Assembly (NCBI GenBank): GCA_964461325.1
Contig: CAYWTW010000039.1
Coordinates: 1-6,544 of the forward strand
Direction of reading: 5' to 3'
From: CAYUVV01 sp964461325
GTDB taxonomy: Bacteria > Patescibacteriota > Minisyncoccia > Phycocordibacterales > JACOZG01
DNA: 6,544 nucleotides
This document shows, piece after piece, positions 1 through 6,413 of this stretch (the stretch's first letter is position 1; each line of letters opens with the position of its first letter). A program made the translations under genes and the position numbers. Under the pieces are notes generated by a model. The model ran no database searches. It had not been told where the DNA came from and saw only the letters and a list, made by a program, of their open reading frames with translations.

Positions 1-1335
1 CCAATCACCGTCAACCCCGACAACCAGACCCTCTCTGCCGACTTCCAAGTTCTCCGCCTCACCCACGTTGACCCCATTACTAGGCAAGAAACCTGGGAAC
101 CCATCGGTCTCTCACCGGACGATTCCCTCCCTTACGGTGAGAAGGTCAAGTTCCAACCGACCTCTCCTTTAGCCGCGCACTTCCGCTGGCGCGAAAACAA
201 TCAGCTTATCTCCACCCAACCCACCGTCATCAAGCAATACCAAGGTCCCAACACTTTCGATATCAAGCTGACGGTTTACAACCAAGACGCCACGCAAACG
301 AGAGAGCTGACCAAGCGACTGTGGGTGGGGGAGGGCGTGCGGGTGCTGGATGTGTTGCCGGTTGACGGTTCGCCCAAAGAGGCGCGAACAGCTGCGATAG
401 ATGGCAATATTGCTTGGGCCCAACGTTTAAATCCGCAGGAAATTGTTGCGATTGATGTTTCCGACCCCGCCAACCTCGAGCGTCTTTTCACTTTCAGCAC
501 TTCGCCTAAGGTGGCTTGGTCTTTGGCCGCCGAACACGGGCGGATTTATGCCGCCAACGCCGGCGCCGGTCTTGATATTTGGGTCAATGCCGCCAATCCG
601 CAGACCAGAATCAAATACGATTACGGAACAGACACCGCTGGCGGCCGAGCTTACTACGGCATCTTTGTTAAAGACGATATTGCTTATGTGGCTCAAGGGA
701 CGGCAGGTTTAAAGATTCTTGATGTTCGCAACCCGACGGCGCCCGTAGTTTTAGCCGAGACGGCTTTGCCCAACGCGGCTTCAGCTGTGAGAATTACCGT
801 AGCCAATGGTCAGGCTTACGTGTTGGATTCCGCACCCACTGCCCACGTTTTTAATGTGTCGACTTTGAATTCCAATAACCCTCAACCCTTTACGCCAACC
901 TTCGTGGCCACCCTGCCAACTTATTACATCGCGGCGATGGCCGCGGGTAACGATGGTTATTTTTCTGCTTATGGCTACAACAATCTCGACCTCTATCATT
1001 CACCCAATCCTCAAACCATCAATTTAGTCACCTCGATTCCCGTCCTCAGCTTGATTGACAATCCTAGTCGGCCAACCTCATCGATGGTGATGCACGGCCG
1101 TTATCTGTATTCTATTTATTCATATGCTGGTAACATTGGCTCCGATTTCCGCTATCAAGTGATTAATCTGGTTGATCCTTATAATCCCTATGTTCAGCAA
1201 ACCTGGATCCGCCAAAACCCCGCTCCCGGGCCTTACCCCGGCGGGTATGTTAAAGAAGGCGTATATCGCGACGGCGTGATTTATTGGGGGAATTATTCTC
1301 ATGACTTTTTTACCACCTCGGCGTTGAGAGATTGA
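1..1335 (+). CDS. LVIVD-repeat beta-propeller protein with upstream PKD/Ig-like stretch (5'-truncated)
   Basis: The frame is open from the first base to the TGA at 1333-1335 (444 codons), so the start lies upstream of the window; the GTG at 325 is internal. Codons about 40-108 look like a PKD/Ig-like beta domain (YGEKVKF, FRWRENN, NTFDIKLTVYN). From codon about 109 there are repeated blades of the LVIVD type. The clearest is DIAYVAQGTAGLKILDVRNP (bases 676-735); weaker ones are NIAWAQ..EIVAIDVSDP, RIYAANAGAGLDIWVNAANP, QAYVLDS..HVFNVS and YLYSIYS..YQVINLVDP. I count about six full blades plus a last half blade ending at the stop. LVIVD proteins are mostly cell-surface or secreted beta-propellers of unknown ligand. 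No signal peptide, anchor or catalytic motif is visible, and the N-terminus that would carry a signal peptide is missing. Function beyond surface binding or scaffolding cannot be named. It converges on recG with one base between stops. Confidence 0.8.
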   Translation, partial: PITVNPDNQTLSADFQVLRLTHVDPITRQETWEPIGLSPDDSLPYGEKVKFQPTSPLAAHFRWRENNQLISTQPTVIKQYQGPNTFDIKLTVYNQDATQTRELTKRLWVGEGVRVLDVLPVDGSPKEARTAAIDGNIAWAQRLNPQEIVAIDVSDPANLERLFTFSTSPKVAWSLAAEHGRIYAANAGAGLDIWVNAANPQTRIKYDYGTDTAGGRAYYGIFVKDDIAYVAQGTAGLKILDVRNPTAPVVLAETALPNAASAVRITVANGQAYVLDSAPTAHVFNVSTLNSNNPQPFTPTFVATLPTYYIAAMAAGNDGYFSAYGYNNLDLYHSPNPQTINLVTSIPVLSLIDNPSRPTSSMVMHGRYLYSIYSYAGNIGSDFRYQVINLVDPYNPYVQQTWIRQNPAPGPYPGGYVKEGVYRDGVIYWGNYSHDFFTTSALRD

Positions 1336-1336
1336 T

Positions 1337-3481
1337 TTATTCAAAGTGAGCCGTTTTTTCTAAGGCGGCGGCGCGCGCGCGTAGTTCGGGATGTTTAACT
1401 AATTCGGGGTCTTCGGCGAGCAACCCCTCCGCTTCCTCGCGGGCGGCGGCCACTAGTTTCAAATTTTGCAGCGCCTCCATCCCCACGTCGGAGAGTCCCC
1501 ACTGCTCGCGGCCGGTAAGTGAGCCAGCGCCCCGCATTTTCAAATCGAGTTCGGCTAGCTCGAAGCCGTTTTTGGCTTCGACGAGGGCTTGAAGACGCCG
1601 ATGGCCAACACGGCTTTCAGCGGTGGGGAATAAGAAGCAATAGGGCTGATGAGCGCTCCGCAGGACTCGCCCGCGGAGCTGGTGGAGTTGAGCCAGGCCG
1701 AAACGCTCGGCGCCTTCGATGACGATGACGGTGGCGTTGGGAACGTTAACCCCCACCTCGACCACCGAAGTGGCCACGAGGATTTGGGTATTGCCGGCGA
1801 CAAACTCCGCCATGGCCGCTTCCTTATCTTTTGGTTTGAGTTTGCTGTGGACGAGGCCGATGGCGAATTCCGGAAAAATTTTCTCGCGCAGGCGCTTGGT
1901 TTCCGCTTTGGCCGATTTGACCTGCAGAGCCAGTTCTTTGGTTGGGTCGGGCTCGTCAATCCTTGGGCAGATGATGAAGGCCTGCCGGCCGGTTTTTAAT
2001 TCGTGGCGAATCTGCTCATAAGCCCGCGCTCGTTCCGTCTCCGGCACAATCGTGGTGATTGGCCGTCGCCGACCCGGCGGCAATTCATCGAGCAGAGTGA
2101 GGTCGAGGTCGCCGTAGAGGGTCAGCGCCAGGGTGCGAGGGATGGGCGTGGCGGTCATTGATAGGATGTGCGGCACGCGCTCGCTCGCGCGGCCGAGACG
2201 GGCGCGCTGTTCCACACCAAAGCGATGTTGTTCGTCGATGATGACTAGGGCTAAGTTTTTGAAGCGGACACTTTTTTGGATTAACGCTTGGGTGCCGACG
2301 ACAATCGGCAGTTCGCCCTTGGCCACCCATTTAAGCAACTGGGCGCGGGAGATTTTGGTCGAATCGCGCGGATTGAGTTTAGACGGGAATTTGCGGCATT
2401 CGTTGCCCGTCAATAGACCGATAGCTAACGGGGATGACTCAAAATATTTAATAAAAGAAGCGAAGTGTTGCCGAGCGAGAATCTCCGTTGGGGCCATATA
2501 GGCCACCGACCACTGCGGTCCGCCACGGGTCGCCGCCACGGCCAGCGCGGCGGCGACCGCGGTTTTGCCGGAGCCGACGTCGCCTTCGAGGAGGCGAAGC
2601 ATGGGCCGGTTGGCGGCAAAATCTTTTAATCCAGCTTCGATGGCCGCCCGTTGAGCGCCGGTGAGCGGGTGGGGAAGACGGGACACAAAACTTTCGACCG
2701 CTTGGCGCTCGGGAGCAAAACGATAGCTTGGTCTGGCTTGGTAATCGCGTCGGAGTTTACCTCGCGCCAGTTGGATGTTCAAAACCTCTTCAAAGGCAAA
2801 ACGTTTGCGCGCGGCGGTGGCGTCAGCGAGGCGGCGTGGTTGATGAACCCAAATGAGCGCGGTTTTCAGTCCGGGCAGGTGGTAGCGCTCGAGAATCGTC
2901 GGAGGGAGCGGGTCGGCGATTTCATCCAGCGCGCCTTTGGCGATGATTTTTTGCGTCGCGTGCTCGAACCAGCTTGAAGACAAGCCGCGCGTTTCCGGAT
3001 AGATGGGGGTTAGTTGATTCGGTTTCGTTGGCGCGTTGTCGGCAAACAGGCCGACCTCGGTTTCCGCCGCCGGCGCGAGCGCGGGGTTAGCCAAATATTT
3101 TTCACTATGGTTGGCGCGTTGGGCAACGCGTCCGGCCAAGCGGACGCTAGTGCCGACGGGCGCAAGCTTGGCCATATAAGCTTGGCGGTACCACACGGCC
3201 TTGATCGTGCCGCTCGCGTCGGCCACCGTCAGCTCGGCGATGGGCCACTGCCGTCGCCGCGCTTTCTTCGTCTCGCTCGCGGTGACGGTGCCGAAGACCG
3301 TAACTTCGTCGCCGACGGCGAGCTCGCCAATCGGCTTAATCGGCCGTGGTGTTTCGTAACGGCTGGGGAATCTGGTGAGGAGGTCGTAAGCCGTTCGCAA
3401 CCCCAGGCGTTCGAGGGCTTGGCGTTGAGCGGGCTTGAGCCGGAGAAGGGTTTCTAGTTCGGCGGATAGCATATTCTCCAA
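1337..3481 (-). CDS. recG: ATP-dependent DNA helicase RecG
   Basis: RecG is a superfamily 2 translocase that remodels stalled replication forks and branch-migrates Holliday junctions. The product is 714 aa from the TTG at 3481, or 711 aa from the ATG at 3472; the E. coli protein is 693 aa. The ATG is preceded by GGAG only three bases away, so the choice is open. Order of parts: N-terminal helical region (about 1-50), OB-fold wedge domain (about 55-120, VTVFGTVTASE to VRLAGRVAQ), Walker A GDVGSGKT (300-307), motif Ia MAPTEILARQHF (329-340), DEQH box (416-419), SMTATPIPRT (441-450), helicase C domain with ATSVVEVGVNVPNA (570-583) and motif VI QLHQLRGRVLR (598-608), then the C-terminal RGAGSLTGREQ motif (650-660). 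All ATPase motifs are present, so it should be active. Oddities: motif VI has Leu607 where RecG normally has Gly, and about 15 extra residues (360-375) precede the VVGTQAL motif. It is divergent from aspS and tail to tail with the propeller gene. Confidence 0.96.
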   Translation of the reverse strand: MENMLSAELETLLRLKPAQRQALERLGLRTAYDLLTRFPSRYETPRPIKPIGELAVGDEVTVFGTVTASETKKARRRQWPIAELTVADASGTIKAVWYRQAYMAKLAPVGTSVRLAGRVAQRANHSEKYLANPALAPAAETEVGLFADNAPTKPNQLTPIYPETRGLSSSWFEHATQKIIAKGALDEIADPLPPTILERYHLPGLKTALIWVHQPRRLADATAARKRFAFEEVLNIQLARGKLRRDYQARPSYRFAPERQAVESFVSRLPHPLTGAQRAAIEAGLKDFAANRPMLRLLEGDVGSGKTAVAAALAVAATRGGPQWSVAYMAPTEILARQHFASFIKYFESSPLAIGLLTGNECRKFPSKLNPRDSTKISRAQLLKWVAKGELPIVVGTQALIQKSVRFKNLALVIIDEQHRFGVEQRARLGRASERVPHILSMTATPIPRTLALTLYGDLDLTLLDELPPGRRRPITTIVPETERARAYEQIRHELKTGRQAFIICPRIDEPDPTKELALQVKSAKAETKRLREKIFPEFAIGLVHSKLKPKDKEAAMAEFVAGNTQILVATSVVEVGVNVPNATVIVIEGAERFGLAQLHQLRGRVLRSAHQPYCFLFPTAESRVGHRRLQALVEAKNGFELAELDLKMRGAGSLTGREQWGLSDVGMEALQNLKLVAAAREEAEGLLAEDPELVKHPELRARAAALEKTAHFE

Positions 3482-3509
3482 TCGTTTAGGCCGTGTTAGT
3501 ATACCCCCT
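3474..3509 (+). promoter_or_regulatory. Putative aspS promoter (extended -10)
   Basis: TGTTAGTAT at 3494-3502 reads as an extended -10 (TG, one base, then TAGTAT, 4/6). The -35 candidate TTCTCC at 3474-3479 is poor. The predicted start near 3509 gives a leader of about 13 bases to the ATG at 3522. It overlaps the recG promoter candidate around the palindrome GTATAC (3499-3504). Confidence 0.3.
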
Positions 3510-3526
3510 AAAGATGGCTATATGAA
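3491..3526 (-). promoter_or_regulatory. Putative recG promoter
   Basis: On the minus strand a TATACT -10 box lies at 3503-3498, and TTCATA (4/6 match to TTGACA) lies 17 bases upstream at 3526-3521. The predicted start is near 3491, giving a leader of about 10 bases to the TTG or about 19 to the ATG. The assignment rests only on hexamer matches and position; the -35 box overlaps the first codons of aspS. Confidence 0.5.
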
Positions 3527-4928
3527 AGTGCTGGCGAGAACCATGATTGCCGACTTGCCGAAATTTGTTTCCCAAACAGTTTTGGTTAAGGCCTGGGTGC
3601 AGGTGCGGCGCGACCAAGGCAAGATGATTTTTCTCGATCTGCGGGACGCGACGGGTATTATCCAATCGATAATCTTGCCCAACAGTCTGGCCTTGACGCC
3701 CGCCAAAGATTTGCGCGATGAGTACGTGGTGAGCGTTACCGGCGTTGTCCGCGCGCGGCCGGAGAAGAATAAAAAAGCGGGGGTCTTGAACGGCGATATC
3801 GAGTTGGAAATTGAGAATCTGGAAATTTTAAATCCGGCGGAAACGCCGCCGTTTCCGCTCCACGAGCCAAGGCCTACCGTCGATGAGTCGGTGCGTTTGG
3901 AGTACCGTTACCTCGATTTGCGCAACGCGCGAATGAAAAAAAATCTCGAGCACCGTTTTCGGGTTCAACAGCTGGTTCGTAATTATTTAGCGGCCCGGGG
4001 TTTTTTGGAAATAGAAACGCCGCTTTTGTCCGCGCCGACGCCGGAGGGCGCCCGCTCCTTCGTGGTGCCAAGCCGTTTGGAGCGCGGCCGTTACTATTCT
4101 CTGCCGCAGTCGCCCCAACAATACAAGCAATTATTGATGGTTGGTGGTTTGGAAAAATATTTTCAATTCGCGCGTTGTCTGCGCGACGAAGATACGCGGG
4201 GTGATCGCCAGCCCGAATTTACCCAATTGGATCTGGAGATGTCGTTCGTTTCGCCGGCCGACGTGATGGGCTTGAACGAGGCGCTGCTGATCGAGATTGC
4301 TCGGGCGCTTTACCCGCAAAAGAAGATTCAACAAACGCCGTTTCCACGCTTAAGTTACCGCGAGGCGATGGAAAAATATGGCAACGATCGGCCCGACATT
4401 CGGGAAGATAAAAACGATCCCGATCTTTTGGCTTTTTTGTGGATTGTTGATTTTCCGATGTTTGAGAAAACGGCCGCCGACAATCTGGACGAAACCGGCG
4501 AATGGACCTTTACCCACAATCCCTTTTCTCGTCCACGCGACGAAGATCTGGAGCAGTTTATGAAAGGGGAAAATATCGGCCAAATTCTATCCACTCAATA
4601 CGACATTACACTCAATGGCTTCGAAATCGGCGGGGGCAGTATTCGCAATCATCAGCCAGCGGCTCAACGTCGAACTTTTGAGATTATGGGTTATGATGCC
4701 GAGCGTATTGAACGCAATTTTGGCCATATTCTAAAGGCCTTGAGTTATGGCGCGCCGCCGCACGGCGGAATCGCTTGGGGTTTCGACCGCCTGATGATGA
4801 TTCTCGAGAACGAGCCGAACATCCGTGAAGTAATTCCGTTTGCCAAAACCGGTGACGGCAAAGATTTAATGATGCGCGCGCCGGCCGAAATTTCCGCCAA
4901 AACTAAAAAAGAATTGGGATTAAATTGA
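3522..4928 (+). CDS. aspS: Aspartate--tRNA ligase, bacterial type without GAD domain
   Basis: A class II aminoacyl-tRNA synthetase that charges tRNA-Asp (or also tRNA-Asn if non-discriminating) in the cytoplasm. 468 aa from the ATG at 3522. This start places ARTMIADL just before the OB-fold, as in homologues; the frame stays open further upstream, but that part overlaps recG and is not AspRS-like. Anticodon-binding OB-fold about 15-105 (KAWVQVRRDQGKMIFLDLRD), motif 1 FLEIETPLLSAPTPEGARSF (161-180), QSPQQYKQLLM (196-206), motif 2 FARCLRDEDTRGDRQPEFTQ (216-235), motif 3 GIAWGFDRLMMIL (416-428). Bacterial AspRS is usually about 590 aa, with a GAD insertion domain between motifs 2 and 3. Here PFPRLSYREAMEKYGNDRPDIR (ending at residue 294) runs almost directly into LLAFLWIVDFPMFE (302-315), so some 120-130 residues are absent with the frame intact. 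The position after RRD that helps set tRNA specificity is Gln32, so discrimination cannot be decided by eye. The Shine-Dalgarno is weak (TAAAGATGG). Confidence 0.95.
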   Translation: MKVLARTMIADLPKFVSQTVLVKAWVQVRRDQGKMIFLDLRDATGIIQSIILPNSLALTPAKDLRDEYVVSVTGVVRARPEKNKKAGVLNGDIELEIENLEILNPAETPPFPLHEPRPTVDESVRLEYRYLDLRNARMKKNLEHRFRVQQLVRNYLAARGFLEIETPLLSAPTPEGARSFVVPSRLERGRYYSLPQSPQQYKQLLMVGGLEKYFQFARCLRDEDTRGDRQPEFTQLDLEMSFVSPADVMGLNEALLIEIARALYPQKKIQQTPFPRLSYREAMEKYGNDRPDIREDKNDPDLLAFLWIVDFPMFEKTAADNLDETGEWTFTHNPFSRPRDEDLEQFMKGENIGQILSTQYDITLNGFEIGGGSIRNHQPAAQRRTFEIMGYDAERIERNFGHILKALSYGAPPHGGIAWGFDRLMMILENEPNIREVIPFAKTGDGKDLMMRAPAEISAKTKKELGLN

Positions 4929-5103
4929 CGGGGGCGATCTCCGCAAATTCGAACCGAAAAAACGGCTTAAATTCGAGGATATTGATAAAAGTACACAGGA
5001 ATTACGGGCTATCTACAAAGTTCATCCTGAATAGTTTGAGGTGCCACAGCCTAAATCGATCAAGGGCAAAAACGAGGTTGATTATTCGGTTAAAAATGAC
5101 TAG
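4924..5103 (+). pseudogene. Possible gene remnant with an in-frame TAG, unrecognised
   Basis: Between aspS and the toxin gene one plus-strand frame reads like real protein: DGGDLRKFEPKKRLKFEDID, later RAIYKVHPE, TAG at 5032-5034, then FEVPQPKSIKGKNEVDYSVK and a TAG at 5101-5103. The composition (Lys/Glu/Asp-rich, Pro pairs, no rare runs) is more protein-like than in the other frames. There is no ATG/GTG/TTG start and no ribosome binding site, and a stop (TAA, 4921-4923) lies just upstream. It could be the decayed 3' end of a gene whose front was lost when this site was rearranged, with TGG or CAG mutated to TAG. I do not recognise the family. It may also be chance; the stretch is otherwise without a clear gene or a clear terminator for aspS. 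Confidence 0.3.
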
Positions 5104-5480
5104 TTATTACTAAGGTATTCCTTTATCCTTTCTCGATTCTCATTCTCTTTTTCTCCTTTAAAATATATTTCAATAAATTCAACCTTTGAAGTTGCGATAT
5201 GATATGCGTAAATTACCCGAATACCACTCATCACACCTCGTCCCTTGAGGGATTTGCAAGCAAACTTTTTTAGTTTGCATACCAATATTGCCTCATTGCA
5301 AAAATTAGGAATAGGAAAGACACTGCGATTGTTTATGTTTTTTAGATGGTAAAGCTCTATCGCGTTGCGCTTTGCGGTTTCCAAATCCTCCTCAAGTGTT
5401 TGAAATTTTTTGAAGAGTCGTTTGAGGTCTTTTTGGAAGACATCAGTCGCGTCATATTCAATCTTCGTCGGTATTGCCAT
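5100..5480 (-). CDS. RelE/ParE-family-like toxin
   Basis: 126 aa from the ATG at 5480. A longer reading to a TTG at 5531 would add 17 residues of unlikely sequence with no ribosome binding site. The N-terminal half is helical and charged (FQKDLKRLFKKFQTLEEDLE, residues 15-34). The C-terminal half has the RelE/ParE-like beta core: KKFACKSLKGRG (71-82), SGIRVIYAY (85-93), KVEFIEIYFKGEKENENRER (99-118). Proteins with this KFACKSLKG...GIRVIYAY...EFIEIYYKG pattern are usually grouped with RelE/ParE toxins, which cut ribosome-bound mRNA or poison gyrase; which of these applies is not visible. The start codon lies 23 bases inside the end of the upstream antitoxin gene, in another frame, and no Shine-Dalgarno is seen, which suggests translational coupling. 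Antitoxin-first order and overlap are typical of type II modules. The stop TAG shares CTAG with the stop of the remnant frame on the plus strand. Confidence 0.72.
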   Translation of the reverse strand: MAIPTKIEYDATDVFQKDLKRLFKKFQTLEEDLETAKRNAIELYHLKNINNRSVFPIPNFCNEAILVCKLKKFACKSLKGRGVMSGIRVIYAYHIATSKVEFIEIYFKGEKENENRERIKEYLSNN

Positions 5481-6249
5481 ATTCGCGTACTGATGTTTCG
5501 GGCGTGCGGTAGAAAACCGATTCGTAATCAAGCGGTTTGCTATTTTCTGCGCTTACCCACGGCACATCTTTATGTGATAAATCGGAAAGCTGAGTCGCCG
5601 TCAGATCGGAAAGTCGTTGCAATTCCCAATCAATATGTTCCTGCTCTTTACCGTTCAGAATGCTTAAATCCGGATCAATTTCAGGATTCACTAAATATTT
5701 TGTCTGGGGGTACTGGTAGAACTTGCTTTTAATTATCTCTACTTCGCCTTTTTTCACCATATCGCCGATAAGATTTTCAAATAAAAGTGGCGTTGGCCCC
5801 CGATGATTTTTTATATACACCAAGCCAATCAATTGGTCCTCATACTTTTCGTAATAATCAAAATCAATAAAATAAAGCAATTTGTATAGCACTGTCATGC
5901 CGACATTCGGCTTGCCACCGACTTTCTTCAAAATGTAAAGCAAAACCTGTCGGAACTTATCAGCTTTCTCTTGTGGAATGCTGACGCGAATTTCGCTCTC
6001 GACTTCTTGCTTATGTTTCTTTTTACTCTCAATTTCTATAACCGTTTTTGTCCCCGCCTTTCCTTCCAAAAAATTCTCAAATGAAATATCAAAAATCTCC
6101 GCCAATTTTTTGGCTTCGGTAATAGTTATATCTCGCTCACCCTGCTCAATTTGCATATAGGTCGGGCGGGATATTTTAAGCACGGACGCCAAGAACTCTT
6201 GCGTCAGATTGTGCTTCTTTCGTTGTTCTTGTATGAATTTAGCAAGCAT
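5458..6249 (-). CDS. XRE-HTH + Panacea (SocA-like, DUF4065) antitoxin
   Basis: 263 aa, ATG at 6249. Residues about 5-62 form a Cro/C1 (XRE) helix-turn-helix: FIQEQRKKHNLTQEFLASVL, then SRPTYMQIEQGERDITITEA. A Lys/Glu-rich linker follows (about 63-96). Residues about 97-235 match the Panacea/SocA-like domain: VLYKLLYFIDFDYYEKYEDQ (120-139), IKNHRGPTP (146-154) and the conserved LSDLSHKDVPW (221-231). Panacea-domain proteins are antitoxins known for pairing with many unrelated toxin families; Caulobacter SocA, with the same domain, instead acts as an adaptor that hands its toxin SocB to ClpXP. Here the HTH should bind the operator in front of the gene and repress the operon, while the Panacea domain should hold the downstream RelE-like toxin. 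Partnership is inferred from the 23-base overlap. Base composition is clearly more AT-rich than in recG and aspS, fitting acquisition by transfer. Confidence 0.88.
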   Translation of the reverse strand: MLAKFIQEQRKKHNLTQEFLASVLKISRPTYMQIEQGERDITITEAKKLAEIFDISFENFLEGKAGTKTVIEIESKKKHKQEVESEIRVSIPQEKADKFRQVLLYILKKVGGKPNVGMTVLYKLLYFIDFDYYEKYEDQLIGLVYIKNHRGPTPLLFENLIGDMVKKGEVEIIKSKFYQYPQTKYLVNPEIDPDLSILNGKEQEHIDWELQRLSDLTATQLSDLSHKDVPWVSAENSKPLDYESVFYRTPETSVREYGNTDED

Positions 6250-6254
6250 ATTGT

Positions 6255-6290
6255 TATCTCCAGTATAATCCCTGTCAAACTATTTGTCAA
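6255..6290 (-). promoter_or_regulatory. Strong sigma70-type promoter of the toxin-antitoxin operon
   Basis: On the minus strand a perfect TTGACA (6290-6285) and TATACT (6267-6262) are separated by exactly 17 bases. The expected transcription start is near 6255, only about six bases before the ATG at 6249. The GGAG at 6261-6258 would then lie upstream of the transcript start, so the mRNA may be nearly leaderless unless initiation occurs elsewhere. Confidence 0.8.
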
Positions 6291-6315
6291 TAGAGATGTT
6301 AATAAGTTTGACAAA
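6273..6315. promoter_or_regulatory. Probable operator: TGTCAA half-sites over the -35 region
   Basis: The plus strand carries TGTCAAACTATT at 6273-6284, TGTCAA at 6285-6290 and the inverted AATAAGTTTGACA at 6301-6313. TTTGTCAA (6283-6290) and TTGACAAA (6308-6315) form a perfect 8-base inverted repeat. One half-site is itself the -35 box and another lies in the spacer, so binding of the antitoxin's XRE domain would block RNA polymerase. Binding by this protein is inferred from position and symmetry. Confidence 0.6.
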
Positions 6316-6382
6316 CGGGAGGGATTCCCCCTCGGCTCTCGGCTCGCCCCGGCGCTCGCCTCGGCCTGGGCACCAGCTCGCC

Positions 6383-6402
6383 AATCCGCCGGCTGGCGGA
6401 TT
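6383..6402. repeat. REP-like palindrome
   Basis: AATCCGCC (6383-6390) and GGCGGATT (6395-6402) pair perfectly over eight bases around the loop GGCT. The sequence sits within the GC-rich patch and resembles short dispersed palindromes of CPR genomes (from memory). Only one copy is in this window. Confidence 0.5.
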
Positions 6403-6413
6403 AGGGCTCCGCT

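Noticed and set aside
1519..2501. Several plus-strand frames opposite recG
   Set aside because: They are mirror frames of a GC-rich helicase gene whose motifs are all intact on the minus strand.
4925..5113. 62-codon plus-strand frame starting at a TTG inside the aspS stop region
   Set aside because: No ribosome binding site and a composition of Ser/Asn/Arg runs. The neighbouring frame (4924-5103) is clearly more protein-like, though itself broken.
5346..5732. 128-codon plus-strand frame opposite the toxin and antitoxin genes
   Set aside because: It is antisense to two well-supported genes, Cys/Phe/Arg-rich, and has no recognisable motif.
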